A stretch of 64,000 nt of DNA. Source: Fulvia fulva (taxonomy: Eukaryota > Ascomycota > Dothideomycetes > Mycosphaerellales > Mycosphaerellaceae). How positions within the stretch are numbered: position 1 is the stretch's first letter; every line of letters starts with the position of its first letter. This document shows, piece by piece, positions 34,954-46,605 of this stretch. The stretch lies in assembly GCF_020509005.1 (NCBI RefSeq), contig NC_063014.1:1736001-1800000 (forward strand), in the 5' to 3' direction. The notes under the pieces were generated by a model that did not search any database, had not been told where the DNA came from, and saw only the letters and a list, made by a program, of their open reading frames with translations. The position numbers and the translations under genes were made by a program.

Positions 34954-35322
34954 GTTTGCAAATTGGTGAAGAGGTTCAGTTGTCGAGCAGCTAGCGAAGA
35001 TTGTGGAGGTCTTTGTACCAGGAAGAAGGGCCAAAGGTCCGTCGAAGGATCCAGGCTGCAATGCCTTGGCGCCTGATACTAGCGCGTCGCGTCGCCCTGG
35101 GACAATCGCCAGCATCGCGCGAGGAAGTACAGGGACTCGCTTGCAGGCACTGTCGAGATGGCGAGTATGTAGGGCACCAGAGGTCCAGACATGTTTCCGC
35201 AGAAGCGGTCGTGAAGGGTCAGTCCATCTTCCTTCCAAGCCGACTTCGAATTTGTTCCTCTCGCGGCATCATCTCGAGAAGCCTCCTCTTCAAGCCATAG
35301 CCCAATGCCTCACATAACCCCT

Positions 35323-36330
35323 CTAATCCCTCTTCCCGGGTCCATACCCATACCCATTCGTCCCACTCCCCATAGCCAACCCATACCCCCCCAGTCCGCC
35401 TCTCTCCATCCCACTCAATCGATCCTTCCCATGACTCTTCAACCGCCGCGGCAGCTCCACACCCCTAAAGTATGCCACACAAATCGCCGCACTCGCCAGC
35501 GCAGAGATCAAACAGTACACGAACGTGCTAAACGTCAAATGCCCTCCAATCCCCGTCCACCCACTGGGCAGCGCGGTATTGGGATACCACCGCACGCTGA
35601 AGCGTAATGGGAGGGGATCGCCGATTACGATCCGGGAGGGAGGATCGCGGGATATCGAATATGCTGTTGCGGCGGCGATGGTGCCTGGGGAGATGGATTT
35701 GGGGACGGCGTGGAGTAATACGTTCATGCTCGTACTGACGTGCAAATGGCTCAATTGCAGCGTGCCCGTGAGCGCAATTATCAACGGCGTGTAGATCTCT
35801 GACAGACTCCCCTGTCCATCTGTCGTGTCTTTCGTGCCTTGCTCATACTCCTCCTTCAGCACCGCTGGCGGTAGGGGCTTTGTTGGGATCCGACATGTGA
35901 GCGGGGCATCGTTGTGAACGTAGAACTCGAGGAGGTGGAAGAAGGGGTCGTCGATGAAGTCGATGGTGCAGTTTATGTCGCGCTCAATGCCGAAGTAGAG
36001 CTCGAGGGGGCGGCCGGTTTCGTTGCAGGTGAAGGCGGGGATGTAGGAGAGTTGGTTCGTGATCGGGTCGGTTATGTGTTCGCCAGTGTCTCTATGCGAG
36101 CAATACCGTTAGTCCGGGCACCATTCTCCCTTGCATGAGGCCTTATTCACGTGGTCATCAAGATCTTACATTGTTCGATTGAGACAGCTCACTGGAATGG
36201 GCTGGCCGACATTGTAGCCAGGTGTTTCTGCTTTGGCGTTGCTGAGGACTTCTTGTTGTGCTGATGCGGCGAGGGCTGTGTAGAATGCGACGAAGAGACG
36301 TATGAACAGGGAAACGCGCGAGGACGACAT
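35323..36330 (-). CDS. Secretory-pathway type I membrane protein of unknown function (two exons)
   Basis: Exon 1 is 36330-36170 and starts with a signal peptide (MSSSRVSLFIRLFVAFYTAL ending near ASAQ). A 78-nt intron (36169-36092; GTAAGA donor, CATAG acceptor) is followed by exon 2, 36091-35323, for 309 aa. The lumenal part has Cys pairs and N-glycosylation sites (NRTI, NETG, NCTI), with blocks such as YIPAFTCNETGRPLELYFGI and FHLLEFYVHNDAPLTC. One membrane segment near residues 245-265 (STFVYCLISALASAAICVAY) is followed by a basic stop-transfer (RRLKSHGKDR) and a Gly/Tyr-rich cytoplasmic tail. I do not recognise the family. The layout fits an ER or Golgi membrane protein. The splice joins codon AT/A in phase 2 and keeps the glycosylation site. 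Confidence 0.72.
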
Positions 36331-36527
36331 TTTTGCGGACGGGAGTGTAGATGTACAGAATATGGGTATGCAAGGGCAGAGTTGTGCAATTGTGCTTTGC
36401 CTATTGATGGAACCCTGGGAAGCGCCCAGCGCCGGATGCGATCCGAGAGCTCAGGGGCTCTGACCATGATGGCGGATTGCACGTGTTCTTTGTTTCGATA
36501 TATGTGTCTTGATGTTTGCGTTGCTAT

Positions 36528-38196
36528 CTAGTGTACTGAGATTGTAGATCCAGCTCTCATGATGCTCGCGACCTCATCGTCGATCAGAGGTCCTTGATAC
36601 TGCTTCTTACCACCTATGAAGTACCATATGGCGCTCAAGATCATGACTCCTCCAGTCACGACTACCGAGTAGTTCATCGTTGATGCCGACACAGGTGTCG
36701 CGGGTGGCCAGACCGACCAGAAGATCACGAACACCATGTACACGCACGCATAGACGTTGTTGATAATGCCAAGAATGCCAGGAAGATGCCACGGTCCCCA
36801 CACAAGACGGGCTTGCACAACTTCGACGCCGTCGACGTCTTGTGTGACTTCCTCAGCAGCACCGGTCTTGACCTCCTTCGCGTTGGCGTCTGAAGGTGAA
36901 GTATCAAGTTCTGTACCACGCGGAAGCACATTGCCTTTGATGCGATGGTAAAGAAGAAATCCGGCCGGCAGGAGGTACGATCCGTAGAAGCCAGTAATGG
37001 TCAACGAGATGACATCGTTGAATGCGGTATAAGATCCAATGTAGATCAGCGATAGCAGCGCTGCGATGCCCGCCACGACCAAGACAGCATTGACCGGTAC
37101 TTTCGACCTCGAGCTGACACGGCCGAGGAAGTTCGAGAAGGGCAATCCTCGATCTCGTGCAAAGGACCAAGTCATCCGTGAAGCTGTGGTTGTGATCCCA
37201 GTGGCGCAAGCCCATGTCAATGCGAGCACAACTGCTGCCATGACCGTCGCTCCAGCGACGTTCCGGACGCTATCGTAGAATACCTGGATGAATGGGTATC
37301 CTATCTTCGTCTCGAGCACGGTCTGAACGTCCCCAGGACAGTACAGAACAGTGACCATCATGGCAAAGCCGATCGAGCCATTGATGAGCATAGCTCCGAG
37401 GATAGCTCGAGGGATGTTCACAGCTGCATTGGAAACCTCCTCCGCAAGATGGACACTAGCATCAGCCCCAACGAACGTTGCAACGTTCCCCAGAAACCCA
37501 ACACAATACGACAATCCCTGCGTGGGCCATCCACCACCATTATTAATTGCCAACCATACGCTCTCTGCAGATCCGAGACTCGGCGTCATGATCAGCAGCG
37601 TAACCAAAATCGCCACAAACCCAGCCAGATGGAACACCAGAATGAAGACCTCGAATCTAGGCAACCACGCCGGAATCACCACGTTGATGAAGATGCACCC
37701 GAGAATGACCGCCCACGTCAACAACGTCCCCTGATACATCTTATTCTCATACTCGGGATAATCCAACACCAAAATGCCCTGCACAATCAATTCGGCAAAC
37801 AGAGTCTCCGTCGCCACAGTCGCAACCCACGCCAACGTCGTGAGCCAGCCCACGATATAACTCGAAATGCGTTTGTACTTCGGCGGCGCCATCATGTACA
37901 CCCAGTAGTACTGCCCTCCAGCAATGGGGGCCATGGAAGCCAGCTCCGAGATGACTGTGTAGACAGACATGGTCGAGAACCAGGTGATAATGTAACCGTA
38001 CACTGCGCCGGCTGGTCCGCCATTCTCAAGGGCTTGGGAGAAGAGCGCGAGGACTGTTTCCCAGGTGATGAGCTCGCAAACTGCGAAACCGAAGAGGGAG
38101 ATGAAGGAGAAGCGGCGCTTTAGGACGGGCTTCTTTCCTTAGTAAGGCCAGGGTGGCATCGTCGGCGGTCTTGCTGGGGGTTTCTGGGTCGGACAT
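36528..38196 (-). pseudogene. APC-family amino-acid/GABA permease with a one-base frameshift near the N-terminus
   Basis: From 38139 down to 36528 the frame encodes an APC-superfamily permease of about 530 residues with about 12 membrane segments. It includes SFISLFGFAVCELITWE, ALENGGPAGAVYGYIITW, the MAPIAGGQYYWVYMMAP loop and the C-terminal VASIMRAGSTISVH. This is the choline/GABA permease type of filamentous fungi. No ATG opens this frame before TM2. The natural start is the ATG at 38196 (MSDPETPSKTADDATLALL), but it is one base out of frame: an extra A (plus-strand T near 38139-38140) sits in CTAAGG. Without it the reading runs smoothly into GKKPVLKRR, the usual family sequence. Everything after that is intact. 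It is either a recent inactivating mutation or a sequence error. No GT-AG intron solves it. Confidence 0.75.
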
Positions 38197-40918
38197 GGTG
38201 GAGTTGGTGGCTTGAATTGGTATGGTGGGATGGTAGTGGTAGTATTTGTTTGTGGTTTCAAGGTGTCGTTGGAGCTTATCATCGAAGGTCTTTGAGGAGT
38301 TGGCCGAAGACTTCTGGGTTGTACTCCATGAGGCTTCTGACAAAGATTGACGATGGTGCTCTTGCTGGCAGAGAAGAGGAACAGAAGGGAGAAAGAGGAA
38401 CAAAAAGTGCAGAAGTGCAGAACGCAGGGCAGTGGGTAGGACGGCTAGCGTTGTGTCAATTGAGTTTCGATGTCGATCATTGGGTCACGGTGTGACAACG
38501 GCCAGCAGAAGGAGCTGTTGCTGTGTCTTCTTCTTCCTTGTGGCATCTGCGATGGTCCGTACTGAAAGTCGACAATGCTATACAACGAGGCTTACTTATG
38601 CAAGCTGTCGGAATACTGTACTGCAATCAGCATTGTGAATCAGTGAAGGGTGTGGTCATCGAAAGCGATGTCACCGTGTTTCTAGCGTGGGAACATGCGG
38701 AGTCGTTCGGCGGGCGCTGTCGCGTGACGGCCTGGCCACGTTGTGACGTTGGTGGAGCTTGCTCATCTTCCATGTTGTTCGCGAGAAGACTTCAGATGCG
38801 TGGCGGACCTTAAGTCTTTGCCTGCTTGATGGCCAAGCATACCAAGATGTCGCTTCAATGAAGGCTTGGAGTGCTTGACATGAGAAGCTTTTCGCCGAGA
38901 TTGCACCGGCAGGTGTGAAAGCGGAGGCGAGCAGACTTCACCTTCTTCTGCCGAACATGAACTTCGACCTCCGACAGTACTGACAATCATCAAGAGCAGA
39001 CCAATGCAATCGTACAACATGACCGACCCTTGGATCTGTTAGCTACGGCTTGAAGCTTGCCTCAGCTCAGCACACTGTCGCTATGCACCACCCTCGAGCC
39101 TCGAAGACCATAACGCTGCCACACGCAGAGAAGACGTGGACAGCAGCATCGGACTACAAGTCGATCAAAACAGAAAAAGGAGGAAATCGTGCATTGTTCG
39201 ATACAGCACAAGGCCGACCTGCACGCCTGACGCATCGTTGGACTGCCCTTGAGACACCGGACATGGATTCAGTTACGCATGGAATCATACCATCCACTAC
39301 AAGGCTGCAAGTCGAGATCCAGTCACTGTTCATGAGGCCGTCAGGAATCGACTCGAGACCACCGCCAACAATTACTGGCCTACGGTACATGAGCCCTCCA
39401 CATTCACGTTGCAGCAATCACGTGGCGGGTGCACCTCGGCCCAATTAATTGAAGGTACATGTATTACAACGCGAACTTGGACTTCATCGAAAGCCGATGG
39501 GCGTTTGGTCAATTCCAACGCTCCTCACAAAAGCTCCCTCGCAGAAAGCTAAACTAGTCTGACTTCGACGCCCACGTAATGCTCGATTCCTCTGTGACGC
39601 GCATGTAGTGGTCGATTCGGTCTCAGTCAAAGTTTACTGTTCCTCACTGAGTTTCTTTTTTTGCCATGTCATGCGCAAGTTCGAACCACCAAAGCATCCA
39701 ACTTTTTGCACTTTTCCACTAACGTAGTGTCTGCAGACGAGATTATCTCCAACATACTACAGTGTTCCCTATACGTAGCTATGGAATCATGCCATGGCAC
39801 TGAAATCTGATACTCGGGTTCAAAGGCCCACCGCCGACCAGCTGCTATGTGTGTTCTCTGCGTACATCCGTCTGCCAGGATATGCTCGAAGATGTTTGCA
39901 TAGACTTCACCGTTGCCACGTTCGTAAGTTCAACCTTTTTGTTTGGAGAGTGTCGCCATTGCTGGTTTCAGAACTAGTCCTCGGTGGGCTCTCTGGCAGG
40001 AACTATGTGGAGTGTGATACAACATTGCAAGCGGCATCCTTCGTGTATCGAAGCAATGCACCTGATAGGGTCCTAGCGGGCATGGAGTGCAAAGAGTCTT
40101 TCCACATGCGATCTCAATGAACTGGTCAAGGCTTGCGAGTCACGACGACGTCGATGATGACCGGACATCGAGGGAACGTCCCTCAGCATAGGGCTTGTGT
40201 CCCACGTGAGAGCAACGTAGATAGGGTGGAATGGAAGCGTAGCAGCATCGGGAGGACTTCACCATGTGCTCACTCGGGCACAGCACGTGCTCGTGATGAC
40301 AGTCACTCTCCTCTCACTCGTGTGAGGCTCGCTTCAGGTGCAGCACGGGTTGGGACACGAGGAGGCACTAACGACACAGGTTTCTGATTGCTGTACATCT
40401 TCGAGCCACAGCTCACCTACCGTCGACACCTACAGCCTCACTGTTCCACCGCTCGACGATGACACCCAATGAAGGCCATCTCACTTGCTACAAGCACGAC
40501 CTGGAGCTGTGACGGGCCTCGCCAGAATGTCCCTTACATGGCTAGCGCTTTTCTCCTCTGGTCCTGTCGATGAGCATACCACCACACCTCTCGACGCACT
40601 ACACTCTCAAGACGGAGTCCACTTGAGCAGGAGATGGGCCGCTGCCAGAAGCTGGGGGGACGAAGCTTCAGAGATCTGCCAGACTTGGCTCGCACACTCC
40701 GCAAGCACATTCTCGGTTTGCTACTGCTTCACGGAGGAGCTCGGCCTCATCAGCTTGAACGACTGCCTTCCCGCGGGCATCCAAGCCCGGGAGTCTGCTC
40801 TCGAGACGCCGCTTGTCCCAATCGGGATGTTTTCAAGAGCCGGGTCTAGCGCCGTTTGGAGGGGGATCTCTGGACATCAAACGCACTTTGACGCGCTGTT
40901 TTGGACACCCCAGCAAAC
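38197..40918. other. Gene-poor stretch of 2.7 kb, nothing recognised
   Basis: Normal base composition without the RIP pattern. Several open frames of 60-170 codons overlap on both strands (for example 39050-39448 and 40485-40997), but none reads like a protein and none can be joined by good splice sites. No tRNA, repeat or element relic was noticed. The two ends must hold promoters of the permease (left) and of the zinc-finger gene (right). Confidence 0.5.
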
Positions 40919-42130
40919 ATGGAGGACGAGCTCGCGCGCCTGGATGCCGAAAAGGCGAAGATTCTCAAAGAGCGAGGTGCATTCCTCGGTGGCGTAAAGC
41001 GTCGGCACGATAACGGGAGGCGTACTCTGCAGGCGCTGCGTTCTCGCCAAAATGCAGAGTATAGGATCACAGTAGGGATCGCGAACCAGAAATATCAGGC
41101 GAAGCTGGCAGATTTGACCACTAGAAGAGAAGAAGTATTGAAGAGCATCCCGGATCCACAGCTAGACGGCCTAAGTGACCTCGTAAGTCGTATATCTGGT
41201 ATCCCTAACTACAAAAATCTGAACTAATCCAAGAAGGATGACGATGAATCTCAACCAGAGCGCCCTTCCGCCGAGCTTCCTCCACAGCCACCAGCTGTCC
41301 CGCCACTAGAGTCACCCATCGAGGCTCAAGATCCGCCTGAAAAGAGCGTACAAGAGGTTGATAATGGCAGTTCGAGTGGACATAGCCCGCCTGGAACATC
41401 AGTATGGGATGAGAATACGCGGGAAAGTAGCTCGCCAGCACAAGAGGAAGAGGACTTGGGTCTGAATCTCCCGGTTATATCACCACAAACGCGGGAAGGT
41501 GAATCGCTGAGCGGCGAATTTCCTACGGTGATCTACATGAAGGGCCACTTTCACGAGATCAAATGCCACAATTGCGGGACGAATTCCACCCGAAATGGCA
41601 AAGACTTCTTCCTAGGCGCCAGAGGCATACTCGACCATATCCGCATAGCACACGAAAGGCTGTATCCCAAGCACGACTTCAGAGAACTCGACGCCTGTAT
41701 AGTCCGTACACTCGACCGCGAGGAGGTCCAGAAGCTCGAAAATGGCATTCAACCAGCCGATCCTCTCGTCAAGTGTGGTCCACAGCCATTCCAGCGGCCA
41801 CAAATCCCGGATGCACAGCCCAAAATCTCACATCCCGACGTACCTGGAAACGTTATCCAAGACGAAGATGACGAGTGGTTCCGCATATCATGCAGAATCT
41901 ACAGAGGCAATGCTGATGATGGTCTAGAATGGTACGACGGAGAGCAGGGATTGTGGGAACATATCTGGGACTGCCATCCGCAGATGTTGGGAGAGTATGA
42001 TACTGAGACTTGGGACGTGCTGGAGGATGTCGGGCGTATCGCTTTCAAGGAGCCGTTGGAGGAGGGACAAGTGTACTCGATCTGTCAGCATGCAATGGAG
42101 AACCCACGACGGAGAGGAGTACAAATGTAG
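40919..42130 (+). CDS. Zinc-finger-like protein with N-terminal coiled coil (two exons, 386 aa)
   Basis: Exon 1 is 40919-41182 and exon 2 is 41234-42130, joined in phase 0. The 51-nt intron (41183-41233) has a perfect GTAAGT donor, a CTAAC branch point and an AAG acceptor; it removes an in-frame TAA at 41225. The N-terminus is a charged coiled coil (MEDELARLDAEKAKILKERG). A Pro/Ser/Glu-rich linker follows, then IKCHNCGTNSTRNGKDFFLG with DHIRIAHE, a C-x2-C ... H-x4-H arrangement resembling a C2H2 finger. A second similar block is ISCRIYRGN ... LWEHIWDCH. I know no named family; such proteins occur as lineage-specific sets in dothideomycetes. A decayed partial copy lies 1.2 kb downstream. Confidence 0.7.
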
Positions 42131-42149
42131 AGCGCGGAGAAGTGATTGT

Positions 42150-42923
42150 ACTGGCGGTACTCCAGCGCCCGAGCTTGGCTATGTCATGGTACTCGAGCAC
42201 GAGGTAATTGGGGTTCGGCGGCTTTTTTGTCACTGGCTGGCATCGGCGAGCACCACCGACCAGATGCACAGGAGTACGCAAGACTCCAGGAAAAGTACGT
42301 AGATGACTACGACAACGGATGTGCTCACTTTGTCTCTTTTGCCTCTGCAGTTCGATGCCCTCGTCCCACAAGTCAATCGAGCCATCGACAGCAAAGATCG
42401 TGACGTTCACTACAGAGGCAATACCGTCGAGCGAGCATACACCTTGTCCCCTCACACAACGCGTCCTCAAAAACGCAATAACCCTTCCCACAGCTGCGAA
42501 GACCTCGAAACCGCTCAACGCTATGGCTTCACCGCGCAAGGATCCCTCCCCTAGCCCGACACGAACCAAGGCTACATCGGGGAACAAGGCCACTCCCAAG
42601 AGTTCGACTTCGACTCCACCATGCTCTACAGGTCCTAACAGACATACCCAGTCCAACGCCCTACTTTCACCTGGACCAACGACGCGGTCCTGATCGGTCA
42701 GGAGGGACCTGAGATCGGTGCGAACAAGTTCGAGCTGCTTCCTAGTGAGATCAGGCTAGGGACGGGGAACGTGTTGGATTATTCTAGTCCGAAGATCAGC
42801 GAGGGGGATATTGCGAGGATCGCGCAGATGTATCCTAGTGCGGGTGGGAGTGAGGTGGCGGGGAAGAGCGAGTGGAAGGGGGGTTGGACGCCGATCAATA
42901 TGGCGGCTGGGGCTCGGGCGTAG
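42150..42923 (+). pseudogene. Decayed astacin-type (M12A-like) metallopeptidase
   Basis: Peptidase landmarks appear in order but in shifting frames. MVLEHE at about 42186-42203 is the start of the HExxH zinc motif. GIGEHHRPDAQEYARLQ at about 42240-42290 is the third zinc-ligand and RPD region. RYGFTAQGS lies at about 42520-42545. QGYIGEQGHSQEFDFDSTML at about 42567-42626 precedes the Met-turn-like STMLYRS. The closing helix, ISEGDIARIAQMYP, is at about 42796-42837. The HExxHxxG motif itself is broken by a frame change, and in-frame stops interrupt the last part (TAG at 42552, TAA near 42636). A single intron cannot repair all of these. Family name rests on the motif order. It is a relic; no product is expected. 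Confidence 0.62.
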
Positions 42924-43339
42924 AGGTGGGTGGGATGGGGTGATCTGAGGGTAAAGGGAGTCCGTGTACCACAAAAGCAATGCTTACTATGCTTTTTACG
43001 ACAGTTCGGATCTATCCAACGAATTCTCTTGCTCGTCCAATGCCATCGACGAATTGATCTCGTACTCCAGATAGACTACCCGTGGGCGCTTCACCGCTTC
43101 CAACATACTCACTGCGAGAGGCAGCTACAAAGTGAGATTGAACGGCCTGCTCAACTTCACTCACGCAGAGTCTCAGCGCGCTGCGACCATTTACAAACTC
43201 GCCAACCTCGTACAAATGCCCTGACGCGCTTCGTATACTCACTCCGGTGACGCCTGGCCTGCCACTACAGCGTGCTTCCGGCAATACGGGATTTGATTCA
43301 CGGTGCGTATCTCGCGCGCAACGCCTCACATTCTTGGGA

Positions 43340-43740
43340 CCTCATCCCGACCACAGCTTGAACGAAGTCGGCGCCATTACAGTCCGCTCCCTGTTTTCGA
43401 GTGGCACAGAAGCTCCAGCGTCTACTTGAACTAGACGATCGCGTTCTCGAGTGTGGCCCGCAGCCACTTCATAGGTCGCTGATGTCTGTCGCGAAGCTAG
43501 GTATCGTACAATGTGACGTGCTCGCAGACGTCGTGCAAGACGAGCATAGCTAGGAGGTCCAGATCATAAGAATGTCCCGCGCAGGCAACGTCGACCACGA
43601 GTCCAGAGGGTGCGATAGAGAGTGGGATCAGTCGAAAGGTGGCTGTGAAGACACGTATCATGATGCGGGTGAATCAGAGAATGTGGCGAAGGACAGGCGG
43701 AGGGCAGTCTGCGCAAGTGTAAAAGTGTCAGCTGGAGGCT
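43340..43740 (+). pseudogene. Decayed partial paralogue of the zinc-finger-like gene
   Basis: Three blocks match the gene at 40919-42130. HPDHSLNEVGAITVRSL (about 43348-43400) matches YPKHDFRELDACIVRTL. ECGPQPLHRS (about 43450-43480) matches KCGPQPFQRP. CDVLADVVQDE (about 43518-43550) matches the SHPDVPGNVIQDE region. Frame changes and stops separate the blocks, and the finger residues upstream are not recognisable. The likeliest origin is a tandem duplication followed by decay. The coordinates cover only the part with visible similarity. Confidence 0.55.
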
Positions 43741-44283
43741 GACCACAATCATGGTTGCGATGGTTGGCGTCTGCCTGAGGGGGCTGGGTCATCTCGTGGT
43801 ATGGGCACACTCGGTGCAATGGAAGCCATGCCTAAAGAGCCACTTAATGGCAGTATTGATCTTCTGACGTCGCTCGCCAACCCGTCAGCGCCCTACCGCT
43901 TCGATGGTACAGTCACCGAGTCCCACTAACAAGGCCCGGCCGTATGACCTGGTCATCTGTCTGCGCTTCGTCTTGCGGTGGGCTGAGCTGACGCGATGCG
44001 CTCACGTACTTCGACCTCTGCAGTACCTGCTGTACGACCGTGGAGCGCCTCCAGACATGCGTCATGTCGTTGTTAGTACGTGCGCGACCTTCTGCTCAAG
44101 CGAACCTCACTCTATGGGCGGCGCCTCTGTGCGTTGACGCTTCGATCCTATGAGACTACGACGCACGTCACAGAGTCCAGCTAAGTAGCTCAGTGTCGCG
44201 CTTTCTCTTGGACAGTTGAAGCGCAAATCTGTGCAGATGAGCCGTTCTTCATGTGCGAATACAGTGCTGACAGAATTCCTCCT
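43741..44283. other. Intergenic stretch, nothing recognised
   Basis: About 0.54 kb between the zinc-finger paralogue relic and the CorA-like pseudogene. No gene, repeat or RNA was noticed. Confidence 0.5.
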
Positions 44284-46118
44284 TCATGCTACAGCCTCAT
44301 TTCGAACCTTCAGATTCTCAACTTCCCTGTTGCGCTTCCCTTTCGCCTTCCGATTTCTAACAAAGATCCAGATAGCAGCAGCAAGAGACGGCGAGCCGAT
44401 CAAAACAAAAGCCGTAACACAAGCCCACCACCTCGGATTACCATCGTTGATCTCCTTGATGTTCATGCCAAAGATGCCTGTAACGAGCGTGAGTGGCAAG
44501 TAGACAGCGGCAATCAACGTCAACCACATCCCTCGTTCTGCTAAGTCATTGGCTGACTGTGCAAACTTATTTGCTTGTGCGGCGAGCGCATTTGATTGTT
44601 CCGCGAGTTGGGTTGAACGTGCAGAATCTTGGAGGGTGATGGTTCCGACCAAGACTGGCCCAAGGTTGAACAGGAACTCCTCAAGTGGCTCAATCTCGTC
44701 TGCGAGCTCGTCAATGTACCAATCTAGAGTCATATCTTGCCTCTTGAAGCCTGCGCCATCTTCTTTCCGGCTCAGATGTCTCATGGATGGCCAATGTTTG
44801 ATGAAACCCGTCAGGTCAGCATTGATCGCGGCGGCTTCTTGTCTCGCGAGGTGCCATTGACTTAGGATATCACGGCGTAATCCAGAAGGTCGGAGGACCT
44901 CTTCATAAGCCATAACTCGGGCCTGTTCCTGCAGTGTATGCAGATTGGCGTCTAGCGCAGCGAACACCAGGCTGTCCCAAAAGTGCGGGTGATCTTCAGA
45001 AGTCAACATTTCGTGGAACCATTTAGTCGATACAGTCCTTCTCTGAAATTTACTGTCGAGCAACGTGTCATCGTAGTCTCGAATGGATACTCTGATCCTC
45101 TACGTCTCGGAGCCGCCATGGGCTGGCAAATCTCCCGCCGGTTTGTGTCGGGACAGCAAGAGCGGCAGGCTGACGGGCGATGGCTCGCCATCCTGGAGGC
45201 TCACTGGCCAGATAGCATTCTTATGCATGAAACGTCGCAGCCTGCTGGCGTTACTCCTTGCCTGTGGGTATGGCACCTCCGTTGAGCCAACTGTAAGCAT
45301 TAGATCTGGAAGAAGTCAGCTCAGTCCACTAGCACATGGCGGCTAACCCTCACAATTTGTACCCTGCAGCCGACACACTGATATAGGTATGTCATCCCCT
45401 TTGCAGAGCTCCTGCGTCTTTCTATGGCTCCGCCATGATTGCATCCGACCGCAGAGCACGTGCCACTCCTCTGGCATGCTATTCCATTTCTCGGGTCGAC
45501 CGCTCATCCATTGGTAGCCCAGTGGCTGGAGGTGCACCGAATCGAAAGATGCTCTGTAATGTAAGCTGGATGAACCTGGTAGCGATCAATTAGGACCTCC
45601 ACCCAGCGAGGATCAACATCTTCGACGACAATTAGATCCGGCTCGTCGTCGTCGTCACTCTCACGATAATGCTGAAATATGTCGTCGACATCCTCGAGGT
45701 CAAGTCCAGAACGTATCTTCAGGTCACCAGGTCGGTGTACGTAGCAATCATTATCGCGTCCATAATGAGTAACACCACAAGGTGCCGCATCACGCCTATC
45801 GTCGAAGAAGGCTTTCTCAATGGTGGACCCTGGGTGGAAGAATTCTTTCATCTTCGAGCGATAGTCAAGTCGTTGCACCTGCCGCGTCAAAACGTCTATG
45901 GGAGGCTTGCGTACATATCCAGGGGACACAGCATTGAGCAGCGAGTCCAACAATTTGGGTAACTCGTCGGGGGCGAAGAGATTGGTGGTTGGTCTCGAAA
46001 ATGTTGCTTCGACCGAAGGCGTGTTCACCGGAGTTGCTTCTACCGGCGTAGCTTCCCGTGGCGTGCTGTCACCCGGCTGATCAGCTGTGACTTCTTCACT
46101 CATAGTCCTTATGTCCAA
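44284..46118 (-). pseudogene. CorA-like Mg2+ transporter-type gene, broken by a frameshift and a stop
   Basis: Exon 1 starts at 46118 (or 46103, MSEEVTADQPGDSTPRE). It holds a Thr/Pro-rich leader and the fungal CorA-like N-domain (DPRWVEVLIDRYQVHPAYIT). After EHL the frame is lost at an AAA run (45545-45548); one base more would give the natural SVHLQPLGYQWMSGRPEKW reading. A 48-nt intron (45353-45306) leads into PVSLPLLLSRHKPAGDLPAH. An in-frame TAG at 45102-45100 stands where the family has Gln, a C-to-T change. The remaining frame holds the helical stalk and two membrane segments around the GMN motif (VTGIFGMNIKEIN at about 44460-44500). CorA proteins pass Mg2+; many fungal CorA-like proteins are only distant relatives. 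Two independent breaks make a true pseudogene likely. Confidence 0.75.
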
Positions 46119-46605
46119 ATCCTCTGTGTACCACGTCCTTGTTAGATGTAGGACTTAGTACGTCGTGATAAAGTGTGTCTGATGAAGCGTGTGTCATTGC
46201 CATGTGTTAAAGCCTTCTTTCTCTTGCCTTCCATCAGGACACACTTGGCCCGAGTCCAGAAAGCTATATCTTCATTGTAAAGCTGCAGATCAGTGCTTAA
46301 AGTTTGCTTCCATTGCTACGTTCCTCTGCGGGTGCAGTCTTTCGATGCCACGGGAAGGAGAAGAAGTGCTCACTTTCAACGAGAAGAGAGGGGGGGGGGG
46401 GGAGGAACGTCACAGTGGTACGGTCGAGCGCTGCGCGGGATGTGACTCGAAAGGGAAGCCCCCAGGCTGCGGAAACGCTACATCTTTGTGAAGTTGGTTC
46501 CCGTTCCATTATATTGGGATAAGGGCGCGCCGTGGCAGCGCATCTGCACTGATGTATCAGTCTGTCTCGACACCTCAGTAAATGCCACAAGCCCAGCAGA
46601 TCAAT
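46119..46605. other. Intergenic stretch with a 13-base poly-G run
   Basis: No gene recognised. A run of 13 G lies at 46390-46402. It is a weak point for assembly and could form a G-rich structure only with further G-tracts, which are not seen nearby. Confidence 0.55.

Noticed and set aside
41225..41227. In-frame TAA between two long open frames, suggesting stop readthrough
   Set aside because: The stop lies inside a 51-nt intron with a perfect GTAAGT donor, a CTAAC branch and an AAG acceptor in phase 0; ordinary splicing explains it.
46390..46402. Possible G-quadruplex at the poly-G run
   Set aside because: Only one long G-run is present; no flanking G-tracts at suitable spacing were seen.
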